A model generated the notes under the pieces. That model was given only the letters and a program-made list of their open reading frames with translations. It ran no database searches and was not told the origin of the DNA. 64,000 nt of DNA from Rhodococcus sp. 14-2470-1b (GTDB lineage Bacteria; Actinomycetota; Actinomycetes; Mycobacteriales; Mycobacteriaceae): assembly GCF_002259415.1 (NCBI RefSeq), contig NZ_NPFY01000011.1, positions 1 to 64,000 of the forward strand, read 5' to 3'. This document shows, piece after piece, positions 1 to 8,826 of the stretch. The first letter of the stretch is position 1. Every line of letters begins with the position of its first letter. The translations under genes and the position numbers were made by a program.

Positions 1-81
1 CGGGACAAGCTGCTTGCTGATGCCGACCGTGATCGGATGTAGACGCGAGCCCGTGCCGCCCGCCAGAATGATTCCCCGCAT
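1..81 (-). CDS. rmlA: Glucose-1-phosphate thymidylyltransferase, N-terminus only (cut by window edge)
   Basis: The minus strand opens with ATG at 81 and encodes 27 residues before the window ends. They contain the nucleotidyltransferase signature [11 protein letters not shown] followed by the conserved SKQLVP segment, which are the nucleotide and sugar-phosphate binding elements of RmlA/RfbA. The enzyme makes dTDP-glucose, the first step to dTDP-rhamnose, so it fits the neighbouring polysaccharide locus. It is divergent from the FrhB-like gene at 227, leaving about 145 bases for both promoters. The family call rests on the N-terminus alone. Other sugar-nucleotide pyrophosphorylases share the GGxGTRL motif, but SKQLxP favours the thymidylyl type. 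Confidence 0.85.
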   Translation of the reverse strand, partial: MRGIILAGGTGSRLHPITVGISKQLVP

Positions 82-226
82 ACCGGGAAGTCTCCCAGAA
101 AAGACGAAGATTTGCTCATTTACTTCCCCGTGCTCCGAACATCAAGGACGCTGATCCACCCACCGATACTCAAGCCCGTAGACTAAGCGGTACCAACGCA
201 CAGTAGCCAATGTTAGGAACCTACTC

Positions 227-1453
227 TTGCCCAAGGACTCGCTTCTATCGGCTGTATCCCGCGTCGTAGAGAACGGCAACTGCACAGGTTGCGGAGGCTG
301 CGCAATGATTTCCAATAGAATCACTATGGACCTGAGCACCGATGGCTTCATGCGCCCGATAGTTGAGCGACTGAACCCCCAGCAGCAATCCAATCCACAG
401 GAGATTCTACAATTCAAGAAGACTTGCCCAGGATCAACGATGACTGCACCCAACGACGAGCAGCTACAAAAGGACGATATATTTGGCGCTTACGTATCTA
501 GCTGGGTCGCGTGGGCAGTCGATCCACAGATCCGCAATGCCGGCAGTAGTGCGGGCGTGTTAACCGCGTTAAGTAATTGGCTGATCTCCACCGGCAGGGT
601 AAATTCCGTCAAAGCCAGTGCCGAAGGACAGAGTGACCCCCGAAGGACCGTCCCTCTAACGATCACGTCCAGGGAAGAAGCACTAATTGCAGCAGGATCT
701 CGATACGCCCCTGTCGCAAACTTATCTAATCTAACTCGCGAAGACTTTAGAGATTCTGCCATAGTTGGGAAACCGTGCGAAGCATCTGCAATTAGACAGT
801 ACGCGGATGCCCTACAAATCCCGAAGGAAGACCGTCCGATCGTGATGTCGTTCTTCTGCGCGGGCACTCCGAGCCAACATGCAACCAACGCGCTGGCGGA
901 ACTGCTCGAAGCTCCCGTCGACGAGATTGAATCCCTACGTTACCGCGGTAACGGATGGCCAGGAGAATTCACGATAACGCTCACGAGCGGCGATAAGAAG
1001 ACAATGTCATACGACAAGTCATGGGGAAAGCATCTCGGCCGAACCGTCCAATGGCGTTGCAAGATCTGCGTAGACGGTACAGGTGGCCACTCCGACATCG
1101 CAGTCGGGGACTATTGGGAAGTAGACCAAAAAGGATATCCAACCTTCGAAAATGCTGACGGCAGATCGGTTGTAATCGCTCGCACAGCAAGAGGAGACGA
1201 ATTGCTACAACTTGCCGCCAATACCGGAGTAATTGTCACACAACCACTTAATTTAAGCCACGTTGCGGCAGTACAGCCATTACAGACTGACCGCAAGCAG
1301 ACACTGGCAGCAAGGCTCGCAGGACGACGAATCGCAGGGAAGCAAATACCACGCTATCGTGGATACGGCCTAATTCGGATTGCTAAAACCACCGGCAAGC
1401 GCAATATTCGTGCGTTTGCCGGCACATTTGTCCGCACACGGCAAGATCGCTGA
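227..1453 (+). CDS. FrhB-like (coenzyme F420 hydrogenase/dehydrogenase beta subunit family) iron-sulfur protein
   Basis: This 408-residue protein has a ferredoxin-like C-x2-C-x2-C cluster at residues 19, 22 and 25 with a further Cys-Pro at 67. A GKPCEA segment lies near 181. A second motif, CKICVDG with DIAVGDYW, spans about 278-297. These are the landmarks of the FrhB N- and C-terminal domains, which bind FAD and iron-sulfur clusters. In polysaccharide loci such genes often accompany pyruvyl transferases, and one lies nearby (3428-4555), but their reaction there is not established. The TTG start at 227 is preceded by AGGAAC at 215-220. It is the only rightward gene in the locus and ends 18 bases from the flippase stop. 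Codon use is AT-rich, suggesting transfer. Confidence 0.8.
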   Translation: MPKDSLLSAVSRVVENGNCTGCGGCAMISNRITMDLSTDGFMRPIVERLNPQQQSNPQEILQFKKTCPGSTMTAPNDEQLQKDDIFGAYVSSWVAWAVDPQIRNAGSSAGVLTALSNWLISTGRVNSVKASAEGQSDPRRTVPLTITSREEALIAAGSRYAPVANLSNLTREDFRDSAIVGKPCEASAIRQYADALQIPKEDRPIVMSFFCAGTPSQHATNALAELLEAPVDEIESLRYRGNGWPGEFTITLTSGDKKTMSYDKSWGKHLGRTVQWRCKICVDGTGGHSDIAVGDYWEVDQKGYPTFENADGRSVVIARTARGDELLQLAANTGVIVTQPLNLSHVAAVQPLQTDRKQTLAARLAGRRIAGKQIPRYRGYGLIRIAKTTGKRNIRAFAGTFVRTRQDR

Positions 1454-1471
1454 CTAACTGTTAAGCGACCG

Positions 1472-2746
1472 CTACACCCCACCTCTTAAACACAGGTTGA
1501 TCGAGGCCTTCACGTCCGCAGAATTGATTCGCAACACTGAAGGACCGATCCTTAAAGCCGCGAGACTTGAGAAAAACGTGACTACCCACCCCAATAAGAT
1601 TCCGATAGCAGCACCAACTGCACCTAAATGAGTCGACACAGCAAAAAGCCCCACAAGCGATACCAAAACACCACCGATCTGACAAATACTCATTGTCACT
1701 CCACGACCTTCCGCGCCTAACACCTGTGTTGACACATAGTTTCCAACCAGAACGGGAGAACCAGCAATGAGAATTAGAGCCGGGTGAACTGAACCATCGA
1801 ACTCCGCGCCAAATAGCAGCGGAATACCGGACGGAGCGAAAAAAGCAAGTACCATGCCAACAAGCACACCAAGATAGATAGCCGTCCTTATGGCAAGTCT
1901 TCGCACATGGATGAGTCGATCTGGTGGCGATGAAGCCACACTCTTAAATACCGCGGAACCAATTGCATATCCACCCGCAAGTGGTATCGCAGCGAGCGTC
2001 ATCGCCACCGACAAAAAACCCGTCTCGGTTGTACCGATCACAACTGCTGCAAACAGGAGCACAACAGTATTACTCGCTGTTTCGGCAATCTGACTCCCCG
2101 CATATCGCAGACCCCGACGTCCGACGAAGAGCATCGATGCACGGGGACCGAAAACCGGGACGCAAATCTGAGTTACAGCAATTATAGATGCGGCGGCCGT
2201 TCCAATGATGTACGAGATGAGCAGAAACGTTACAGTTACATCTGAGAAGATCCAGCATCCGATAACCAATGCGGCTGTAACACCAGGCTGAATGAACTGC
2301 AAAATCGCAATCTTGGTGAACTCCCCTCGACTAATCATCCCGCTTTGGACACTCAACACGATGATAAAAAGCGCAGACGTACCCATAGCGATACAAAAAA
2401 CTGAGCGGTCTCCTTGCGTGAGCCCTGGCAGAAGCAGAACAGAGACCAGCACCCCAAACGCGAACGCAGGACCTACTAGCAACATAGCAATTAGATAAGA
2501 TACTCTGATGACGGGCTCCAACGCACCAACGGATGCCATACGCCGAATTGCCATAGGGATTCCCAGACCCATCACGACCGGCGCGAGGCTAATCGCCGCA
2601 AGACACGTCGCATAGACACCACGACCATCGACACCCAATTCCCGAGATATAATTGGCGCAGTGCCTAAAGATATCAGCATAATGGCAATACGGCTTACAG
2701 AAATAAGTAGCGGTGAATTAGTGATTCGAGTTTTTCCTAATGACAC
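1472..2746 (-). CDS. Polysaccharide flippase, Wzx/MATE-like (oligosaccharide flippase family)
   Basis: This protein of about 424 residues is almost entirely hydrophobic, with roughly 12 membrane segments beginning near residue 14. It has the N-terminal SRELGVDGRGVYA segment typical of Wzx-type polysaccharide exporters. The expected role is to flip the lipid-linked repeat unit across the membrane for polymerisation. I chose the GTG at 2746 because it lies 16 bases after the upstream acyltransferase stop and places the first helix normally. Longer starts (ATG at 2785 or 2794) would overlap that gene and add polar residues. It is the last gene of the leftward operon and converges on the FrhB-like gene. 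Codon use is AT-rich. Confidence 0.85.
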   Translation of the reverse strand: MSLGKTRITNSPLLISVSRIAIMLISLGTAPIISRELGVDGRGVYATCLAAISLAPVVMGLGIPMAIRRMASVGALEPVIRVSYLIAMLLVGPAFAFGVLVSVLLLPGLTQGDRSVFCIAMGTSALFIIVLSVQSGMISRGEFTKIAILQFIQPGVTAALVIGCWIFSDVTVTFLLISYIIGTAAASIIAVTQICVPVFGPRASMLFVGRRGLRYAGSQIAETASNTVVLLFAAVVIGTTETGFLSVAMTLAAIPLAGGYAIGSAVFKSVASSPPDRLIHVRRLAIRTAIYLGVLVGMVLAFFAPSGIPLLFGAEFDGSVHPALILIAGSPVLVGNYVSTQVLGAEGRGVTMSICQIGGVLVSLVGLFAVSTHLGAVGAAIGILLGWVVTFFSSLAALRIGPSVLRINSADVKASINLCLRGGV

Positions 2747-2762
2747 AGTTTGATCGCAATCT

Positions 2763-3434
2763 CTACTGGGTTTTCTCGTCCACATTTTCACCATCGAGAT
2801 ACATCTTGACGTCGCCTGGGCCACGCATCCAGTATTCGCTACGAATAATCTCTTCGATACGTGTATGACTAAACCGATATCTGATAACTCGAGCCGGATT
2901 ACCCGCCACGACTGCAAATGGAGGTACATCTTTGGTCACAATCGAACCTGCACCGATAACCGCACCTATGCCGATAGACCTACAACCTGGCAAAATTATC
3001 GAATTCGCGCCAATCCAACAGTCATGTCCAATTACACAAGCAGTCCTGTCCACATCCCGCGATCTATCTACAAACCCGAGTGCCGGGTTGTACCAGAAGG
3101 GATGCATGCTCACACTATCTAAAGGGTGTGCCGCGCCAATCCTCCGTACGCCTGGACCGACTGATACATATCGACCAATTATTGTGTAAGCATCTGCGAA
3201 ACCCGGATGCAAGAGAGAACCATAACTGAAGTCGCCGACTGTAACCTTGAAGTAGTCGCGAAGAACTTCTCGCAAGCTCGTAGATAGCATAGGTCCGCCT
3301 TCGAGTTTGACAGCTATCGCCAAAACCTTCGACCTGACAGGAAGCCGCAAATAGTTCGATACAACAAACCGCCCAAAGACAGACGACCGCATACCGCCAG
3401 GCTGAACCTGTTTAACTCCCCATCGTTCTAACAC
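2763..3434 (-). CDS. CatB-like hexapeptide-repeat acyltransferase (polysaccharide O-acetyltransferase)
   Basis: A 223-residue left-handed beta-helix acyltransferase. The [14 protein letters not shown] segment (about 101-114) carries the likely catalytic His of the xenobiotic acetyltransferase type. Hexapeptide turns run through [15 protein letters not shown] and [17 protein letters not shown] to the family ending [14 protein letters not shown] near 174-187. It probably acetylates the repeat unit using acetyl-CoA (inference from context). The GTG start overlaps the stop of the pyruvyl transferase gene by 7 bases, so the two are probably translationally coupled. An internal ATG (residue 15) is a possible alternative start. 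Confidence 0.85.
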   Translation of the reverse strand: MLERWGVKQVQPGGMRSSVFGRFVVSNYLRLPVRSKVLAIAVKLEGGPMLSTSLREVLRDYFKVTVGDFSYGSLLHPGFADAYTIIGRYVSVGPGVRRIGAAHPLDSVSMHPFWYNPALGFVDRSRDVDRTACVIGHDCWIGANSIILPGCRSIGIGAVIGAGSIVTKDVPPFAVVAGNPARVIRYRFSHTRIEEIIRSEYWMRGPGDVKMYLDGENVDEKTQ

Positions 3435-4555
3435 ACCGATGCACCGTATACCGCGTCAGTGATGGACGTCCATTGAGGTGCCTCAATGAAAGCCCTGATT
3501 TTGTTCTCTGCCTCCGAAGCGGCTGAAGCGACAGTCCTTTGTAGTTCAAGGAACACCGTTTCCTCAAGCATTCTCAACGTTTCGCCCACCGGATCGTCAG
3601 AAGTACTCAGATCAATTGTTGTCTGCCAGCCAATCGATTCCATTAGCGGCGCAAACTTTCGTGAGTATGACCAAGGAATCGCCACAGTACCAACGGCAAG
3701 CGCGTTAATAGCCGAATGCATTCGTGAGCCAACCAGGACTGCGCTATTGGCCAGAATACTTCGCACGTCCGCCAGGTCAGCAGGGATCAGGACTTCAACG
3801 TCGGACTTCGATGCCGCGGCGGCTGATTTTACGGCAGGAACATCATTATCCGCCAAAGGTGAATCCAGCACATGAGCCAACAGGCTGACGCGGCGACCTG
3901 CCAGTGTCAATTCATTTATGAGATTCAGCACATTTGTTCTGTACGATCGAAAGTCCACGTGCGGGTTTTCGTTCCAAAGCAGACCAGAAACGTTAAGCAC
4001 TACGTCGTAACGGTCGCCCCGGTCGTGCTTACTTAGCGCAAATGCCATATCAGTTGACTCGATATCGGTATTACGTCCAAGAATCCGAGAGTTACGACTG
4101 CTTTCTGGGTCGCGGGTGCAGACTAGCGCACTTTTACGCAACATCGACGTTGCCACTCGCTTACCGACCCATGTCCTGAATGGGCCGATCGTTTGCGGGG
4201 TCATCACTACGGGACGGCACGCTTTCCCTGCAGCAATTCTTACATATTTCATTAGCAGCAACCTACGCAACCCGTAGATATCGGTAAAGCTGTCACCGCC
4301 ACCTGTGTCCAGTATCAAGTCAAAGTCCCTAAAGAACGCGGTCATTCCACCAGGCCGTCCGCACAGATCTCGTATCATGGCGGCGCGAGTGAGTGGGGTG
4401 TCCCGCGTGTTATGGGTATGGAAGACGACATCGCACCCACCCCAGATTTGTTGGACTGCAGATCTTGCGCCACTGGCGAGTGCTTGCAAGCCCAAGTTCT
4501 CAGCCCGAGGATCCGCCCATAAAACTAAGACTCGAATATCCTTACGTTCTTTCAT
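3428..4555 (-). CDS. Polysaccharide pyruvyl transferase family protein
   Basis: A 375-residue member of the pyruvyl transferase (WcaK/CsaB-like) family. Visible landmarks are the N-terminal [18 protein letters not shown], the GGGDSFTD motif around residue 85, TPQTIGPF, and the C-terminal half with [13 protein letters not shown] and IPWSYSRKF. Such enzymes transfer pyruvate from phosphoenolpyruvate to a sugar as a ketal, giving the polymer an acidic group. The ATG at 4555 follows AGGAG with ideal spacing. An upstream start at 4630 would only add a low-complexity extension inside the previous gene. It overlaps the polymerase gene end by 14 bases. The FrhB-like protein in the same locus may act with it (inference). 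Confidence 0.87.
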   Translation of the reverse strand: MKERKDIRVLVLWADPRAENLGLQALASGARSAVQQIWGGCDVVFHTHNTRDTPLTRAAMIRDLCGRPGGMTAFFRDFDLILDTGGGDSFTDIYGLRRLLLMKYVRIAAGKACRPVVMTPQTIGPFRTWVGKRVATSMLRKSALVCTRDPESSRNSRILGRNTDIESTDMAFALSKHDRGDRYDVVLNVSGLLWNENPHVDFRSYRTNVLNLINELTLAGRRVSLLAHVLDSPLADNDVPAVKSAAAASKSDVEVLIPADLADVRSILANSAVLVGSRMHSAINALAVGTVAIPWSYSRKFAPLMESIGWQTTIDLSTSDDPVGETLRMLEETVFLELQRTVASAASEAENKIRAFIEAPQWTSITDAVYGASVC

Positions 4556-5978
4556 TAGAAACTCCTGACGTATCATCGATAATTGATTTATGGTCGACGC
4601 GCTTCTCACCGATAATTTCCGAACATGCACTCGGGGAAACTATTTCGCGCAAAGCGTTCCTCGACTTCCAGTCGTAAAGCGATACGATTCCAAGATAGAA
4701 CCAAACAATTGATCCAAATTGAGTGATCAGCGCGACGGTAAACAGGGCTGGGACAACAGCCAACAGGCCAACCGCGGCGGCAGAAGATGTACGACGAGCG
4801 ACTTTTAGAGCCAGCCAGACGCACCCTGCCAATGCAAACGCCGCAATAGCGTAACCAAAGCTCACACCGAGCAGCACAAAAGTACTATCGATTGATTTGA
4901 AGCCTTGAAAATAGAAGACACCTGGCGACGGCTCTGCGTACCCCGACGCGAGACCAATAGGGTTCATCGACGGTATCAAGTCGATCAGCGTAACCCGGTA
5001 GTCCGAGGATATCGTGGCACGTCTTCCTTCTTCAGCGAAAACCGACATGACCTGCGGGACTGCGAACCACGCCACAACCCCGAGAACAAGAATTACCGCT
5101 AATTTACCCCGCGTGCGATTAGTCTCCGAGTAAAATACGAGCGATAGAACAACTGCGATGACCGCGGTGAGCATCCCCGATCGGCTAAACGAAGCCACCG
5201 TGCCCGCAACCAACAACGCTGCCATCGTGACTCGATACAGCGGTCTGAGGCTGCACGCGAACACCATCGGTATTGCCATCGCAAGCGAGCACCCCAAGGC
5301 TATCGAGTGACCAAAGGCCCATTCGGCGCGAACGATTCCACCGCGCTCCTGCTCGTGTCCCCACGCAAGATATTGAGTATTATTCACAGCCCAGCTGTAA
5401 TAGGGGTTCCAGTCAAATATGAATTCAATGACCGCACAGGCCGCAGCTGCAGAGAAGACAATTGCAATCGTGCGATATGCGAACTCAAGACCCGCACGCT
5501 GGACTAGCAATCTGCCCAGAACGAAGGAAAGGAGCCATTGCGTTATTACGTTTGTTACATCACCGGGGCGCGATAGTCCGAGCAATCCGCAAATTAAACA
5601 CAATCCGCATACCAAAAGCACTGCAGTGTCTATTCTTGACAGTCTCCACGGGTTGCGAGCGAATGCCCCGCCCAGCACGACAAGTCCAGCGAGCGAGCTA
5701 GCGGGCAAATAGAATGGGTTGTCAACTCCAATCCAGAATGGAACGAAGCAGCACACTACGAGCCAAAATGTCAGCGCAAACTTAGGATGTGTTACTGATA
5801 ACGAGAATATGGCAATAGCCGAGATAATCGCAAGTGCAGCGAGCCAGCCCATTAGGGCTGGTAGCAGAAACGAGAAGAACACAAGCGCAATCACCCAGAC
5901 CGCAGCCCATCGTTTACCACTTGGCGAAGAGGATTTAGGTGTCCAGTTTGGTGCCCAGTGTACGGTTTTCACCTCCAA
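4542..5978 (-). CDS. O-antigen ligase/polymerase-like membrane protein (Wzy type)
   Basis: A 478-residue protein with about 10-12 predicted membrane segments and a large extracytoplasmic stretch (about 320-370, rich in charged and aromatic residues), followed by YRVTLIDLIPSMNPIGLASG. This is the usual layout of the O-antigen ligase/Wzy domain. It would polymerise repeat units delivered by the flippase. A block with ...SFSRSGMLTA around residue 265 matches the conserved region before the large loop. It overlaps the GT2 gene by 10 bases and the pyruvyl transferase by 14 bases, consistent with a tight operon. Family sequence conservation is low, so the call rests on topology and locus position. 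Confidence 0.8.
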   Translation of the reverse strand: MEVKTVHWAPNWTPKSSSPSGKRWAAVWVIALVFFSFLLPALMGWLAALAIISAIAIFSLSVTHPKFALTFWLVVCCFVPFWIGVDNPFYLPASSLAGLVVLGGAFARNPWRLSRIDTAVLLVCGLCLICGLLGLSRPGDVTNVITQWLLSFVLGRLLVQRAGLEFAYRTIAIVFSAAAACAVIEFIFDWNPYYSWAVNNTQYLAWGHEQERGGIVRAEWAFGHSIALGCSLAMAIPMVFACSLRPLYRVTMAALLVAGTVASFSRSGMLTAVIAVVLSLVFYSETNRTRGKLAVILVLGVVAWFAVPQVMSVFAEEGRRATISSDYRVTLIDLIPSMNPIGLASGYAEPSPGVFYFQGFKSIDSTFVLLGVSFGYAIAAFALAGCVWLALKVARRTSSAAAVGLLAVVPALFTVALITQFGSIVWFYLGIVSLYDWKSRNALREIVSPSACSEIIGEKRVDHKSIIDDTSGVSNERT

Positions 5979-6952
5979 TCCTCCTTAAGAATTTCACGCG
6001 CAAAGAATAAGAACTTAATGTAACCCGGATCGGCGGTGGGTCGTTTTCGTCTGAACACAGCTTTCGCTCCGAAAGAATATGCCCTCGTAAGCATCCCTGC
6101 AAAGAAAACATACTTCCAAACAAAGTTCTGAACTGCAGAATGCGAGATATCGGACTTGTAGAGCTCGTATAAATTTGTCATCCAGTCTGTACTCGGCAAT
6201 TTCTGTACGGATCCGCTGCTTTTTCCAAGACCATGCACGCCCACCGCGTCGGCACTCAGCACTACAGCTAGGCCAGACCTATGAACTCGCAAGCAGAATT
6301 CGACATCCTCCGCGTACATGAACCACCGCTCAGTAAGGCCGCCCTGCGCGGTCCAAACCGACCGTGGAACCGCCATGCACGCACCCGAGACCCACTCGAC
6401 GGGAGTCGTTTGGAAGTTCTCTCGTCTTAAGATGTACAATCCGCGCAACCCGTGGTTGTCTGGTGAAATCCTTGATAAACCAAAGTAGTGACAGAAAACA
6501 CGCCACAGCGATGGTTTCATTCCCGCCTCACGGACTGCAAGGTTCAAGCCAGGATGTTCGAGCAATGGTGCGATCACGCCGATGTCGGGTCGCCTCAACA
6601 ATGTGTCGCGGAGAATTAGTATGTTTTTGACATCAACTATCGCGTCGGGATTGAGAAGAAGAATTACCTCACCGTTTGCGATACGAGCGCCCGCGTTGAC
6701 GGCTTTCGCAAACCCGTTGTTAACATCGCTTCTGATCAGATTTACCGATGGGTATGCCTCTGCAACGTGTTGCGCCGTACCGTCTTGCGAGGCGTTGTCG
6801 ACAACAATTATTTCTATGGCAGAAACGGAAGTCAACGGTGAAAGGCTATGTTGGAGCAACTCACGACTGTTGTAGGTCACCATCACGACCGACACTAGTT
6901 CGCTTCTCGTAGATTCAAGAAGTGGTTTCGAGGATCCAGGCTGATCGATCAA
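5969..6952 (-). CDS. Glycosyltransferase family 2 (rhamnosyltransferase-like)
   Basis: A 327-residue GT-A glycosyltransferase. The nucleotide-sugar binding start VSVVMVTYNS lies near residue 20, followed by EIIVVDNASQDGT (about 46-58), NNGFAKAVNAG and LLLNPDA in the DxD position, and later ERWFMYAEDVEFCLR with the catalytic-base type Glu-Asp pair. The arrangement resembles WbbL-type rhamnosyltransferases, which fits the rmlA gene at the window edge, but the donor cannot be fixed from sequence. The C-terminal 60 residues are hydrophobic and basic and probably associate with the membrane. It starts 6 bases after the GT4 gene stop. Confidence 0.88.
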   Translation of the reverse strand: MIDQPGSSKPLLESTRSELVSVVMVTYNSRELLQHSLSPLTSVSAIEIIVVDNASQDGTAQHVAEAYPSVNLIRSDVNNGFAKAVNAGARIANGEVILLLNPDAIVDVKNILILRDTLLRRPDIGVIAPLLEHPGLNLAVREAGMKPSLWRVFCHYFGLSRISPDNHGLRGLYILRRENFQTTPVEWVSGACMAVPRSVWTAQGGLTERWFMYAEDVEFCLRVHRSGLAVVLSADAVGVHGLGKSSGSVQKLPSTDWMTNLYELYKSDISHSAVQNFVWKYVFFAGMLTRAYSFGAKAVFRRKRPTADPGYIKFLFFAREILKEDWR

Positions 6953-6958
6953 TTACAC

Positions 6959-8131
6959 TCACCTTCGACCTTTGTCAATGCCGCTCTTACGAGATTTCAG
7001 TAGCTGAGCGACATGTCCAGCTATCTCCTTCCGGTACCGCTGAACTCCGAAGCGGTCGACGGCGCTTTCGTAAGCGTAATCGGCAATTCTTAATGCATCA
7101 GCCCAGTTGTTAATCACATGCGATACCGACGCCGCAAGCGCGTATGGGTCGCCCGCAACGGTCAGGCTTCCGGTATGGCCGTCTTCGACGATCTCCGACA
7201 AGCCCTGGACATTGGTGGCAATCAACGGCCGGTTAGCGAGTTGAGCCTCAACCGCGACGTTTCCGAACGGCTCCGCGAGAGAAGGCACCAAGATGATGTC
7301 GGCATCTCTTAGCTTTGTTTTGGCGTCCTCCACGTATCCCGCGAACACTACCCTGCCTGATAGGTCTGGCTTGAGCGCCCGTCGCTTTAGTTGTGATTCG
7401 AACCATTCATAGCCAGGAAAACTGTCACCATAGAGAGTAATTTCGACGTTGTAACCTTCGGCCACCAAGAGGCCTAATGCGTCAAGGGCGATGTCGGTAC
7501 CTTTACGGGGTGATAACCGCCCAACCAGCGCTAATCGGTACACGCCCTTGCTCGGCGCAGCCGGGGCTGGCTTGACGTCGTCGTGCGATATCCCGTTGTA
7601 AATGACGACTGCACGGTTTTTTAGCGCTGGGAAAGTGCGGACGATCACACGGTACGACGCCTTGCTATTTATGATTAAAGCCCGACAAAGTACCAATGGC
7701 AGAAGCAGCGCTCGGGTCAGGGTCTTGTTGGTTAGCTCTTCCGCTTCATGAACGTGACAGATGACGGGCACTCGGCAGATACGTCCAACCAGAAACCATA
7801 CGGGGGCCGTGATTGTGTTGGCGTATATGACGTCAGGTTTGACTTGCTTTAAAACTGCCGTAAGCGTGATGACTGCAATCACGCTCTGGACAGCGTACTT
7901 GGGGAGCCCTTTCACTGTCAGGTGAGACTTCCGACTAACGGGGAAGTCCATGACTTTCGTGGTTGCCCCTCGTTGGCGGATTAATCTCTGGAGTGGACCA
8001 ACTGATGGCAGCACAACAATGACCTCGCAGTTGAGTTCGACCAAGGCATCTATGGTCTCCAGAAGCTGCAAGTCTGATCCATAAAGGTCTGGCGAGGGAT
8101 GAGATACGAGTATTTTGCGTGCTGCTGCCAT
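6959..8131 (-). CDS. Glycosyltransferase family 4 (GT-B fold)
   Basis: A protein of about 390 residues with the N-terminal acceptor domain starting KILVSHPSPDLYGSDLQLLE and the C-terminal GT1/GT4 nucleotide-binding domain: LVGRLSPRKGTDIALDAL near 220 and the E-x7-E motif EPFGNVAVEAQLANRPLIAT near 305. It should add one sugar to the lipid-linked repeat unit on the cytoplasmic side. The ATG at 8131 overlaps the preceding acyltransferase stop in a TGATG junction. A longer start at 8176 would run back into that gene and adds no recognisable sequence. Confidence 0.87.
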   Translation of the reverse strand: MAAARKILVSHPSPDLYGSDLQLLETIDALVELNCEVIVVLPSVGPLQRLIRQRGATTKVMDFPVSRKSHLTVKGLPKYAVQSVIAVITLTAVLKQVKPDVIYANTITAPVWFLVGRICRVPVICHVHEAEELTNKTLTRALLLPLVLCRALIINSKASYRVIVRTFPALKNRAVVIYNGISHDDVKPAPAAPSKGVYRLALVGRLSPRKGTDIALDALGLLVAEGYNVEITLYGDSFPGYEWFESQLKRRALKPDLSGRVVFAGYVEDAKTKLRDADIILVPSLAEPFGNVAVEAQLANRPLIATNVQGLSEIVEDGHTGSLTVAGDPYALAASVSHVINNWADALRIADYAYESAVDRFGVQRYRKEIAGHVAQLLKSRKSGIDKGRR

Positions 8132-8826
8132 CAGCGCGCTCTCAGGAACTTTGCTGGGACTCCTCCATAGATGCAATTCTTCTCATAATCCCCCGCGATC
8201 ACAACGGCGCCTGCGGCTATTATGCAGCCGTCCCCGATGCGCGCACCGTCCAGTACTGTGACGCGCGCTCCAATCCAGCAGTCGTTGCCGATCGTGATAC
8301 CAGAATGGCTTACACCCTGTTCACGAATGGGTATTTCTAGCGAGCTAGAGTTGTGATTTTCTGAATGAAACGAGCAGAAGTTCCCTACGATTGTGTTGTC
8401 ACCTATTTCTATGCCGCCGGCGCATCCGTAGAACGAATCTGTCCCGAGCCCGACATTGTCGCCCGCTGTAAGACCCATACCCAGGTGCTTCAGGCTTCCG
8501 ACGCATTCGATGCGGGTGTTCTTTCCAACAGTTGTGTTCCTTCCGAGCGATACACCTTGTGACGACATCGCGTCAATGAACGAACCGTCGTCCAGAGAGA
8601 CGCCCGGAGACACGGTAAGTCTACGTTTCCCTCGAAATCGGACGTTCCGACCGACAAAGGGTGAGCCATTTATTTTCTTGAAACTAACGACCCCCCTGAC
8701 ACGCATTGCAAGCCGTCGGACAAGTTCGCTTATCAAATAGTCAGTGTGGATCTTTGGGTCTACAGTATATTCGTGGCCCTTTACGGCGGTAACAAGTTTG
8801 TTGAACCATCGCTCAGTGAGGCTCAT
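8131..8826 (-). CDS. Hexapeptide-repeat acyltransferase (WbbJ/LbH type)
   Basis: A 231-residue protein whose middle and C-terminus form a left-handed beta-helix. Repeats run from VGRNVRFRGKRRLTVSPG to GSFIDAMSSQGVSLGRNTTVG, and a typical ending DCWIGARVTVLDGARIGDGC leads to YGGVPAKFLRAR. The FHSENHN segment near 150 carries the His commonly catalytic in WbbJ-like O-acetyltransferases. It is the second acyltransferase of the operon, so the polymer is probably decorated at two positions (inference). It overlaps the glycosyltransferase genes on both sides by 1 and 4 bases. Confidence 0.85.
   Translation of the reverse strand: MSLTERWFNKLVTAVKGHEYTVDPKIHTDYLISELVRRLAMRVRGVVSFKKINGSPFVGRNVRFRGKRRLTVSPGVSLDDGSFIDAMSSQGVSLGRNTTVGKNTRIECVGSLKHLGMGLTAGDNVGLGTDSFYGCAGGIEIGDNTIVGNFCSFHSENHNSSSLEIPIREQGVSHSGITIGNDCWIGARVTVLDGARIGDGCIIAAGAVVIAGDYEKNCIYGGVPAKFLRAR

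Noticed and set aside
2747-2929. Longer start for the flippase gene at 2929
   Set aside because: The extension lies inside the acyltransferase gene, has no ribosome site, and places about 60 odd residues before the first helix.
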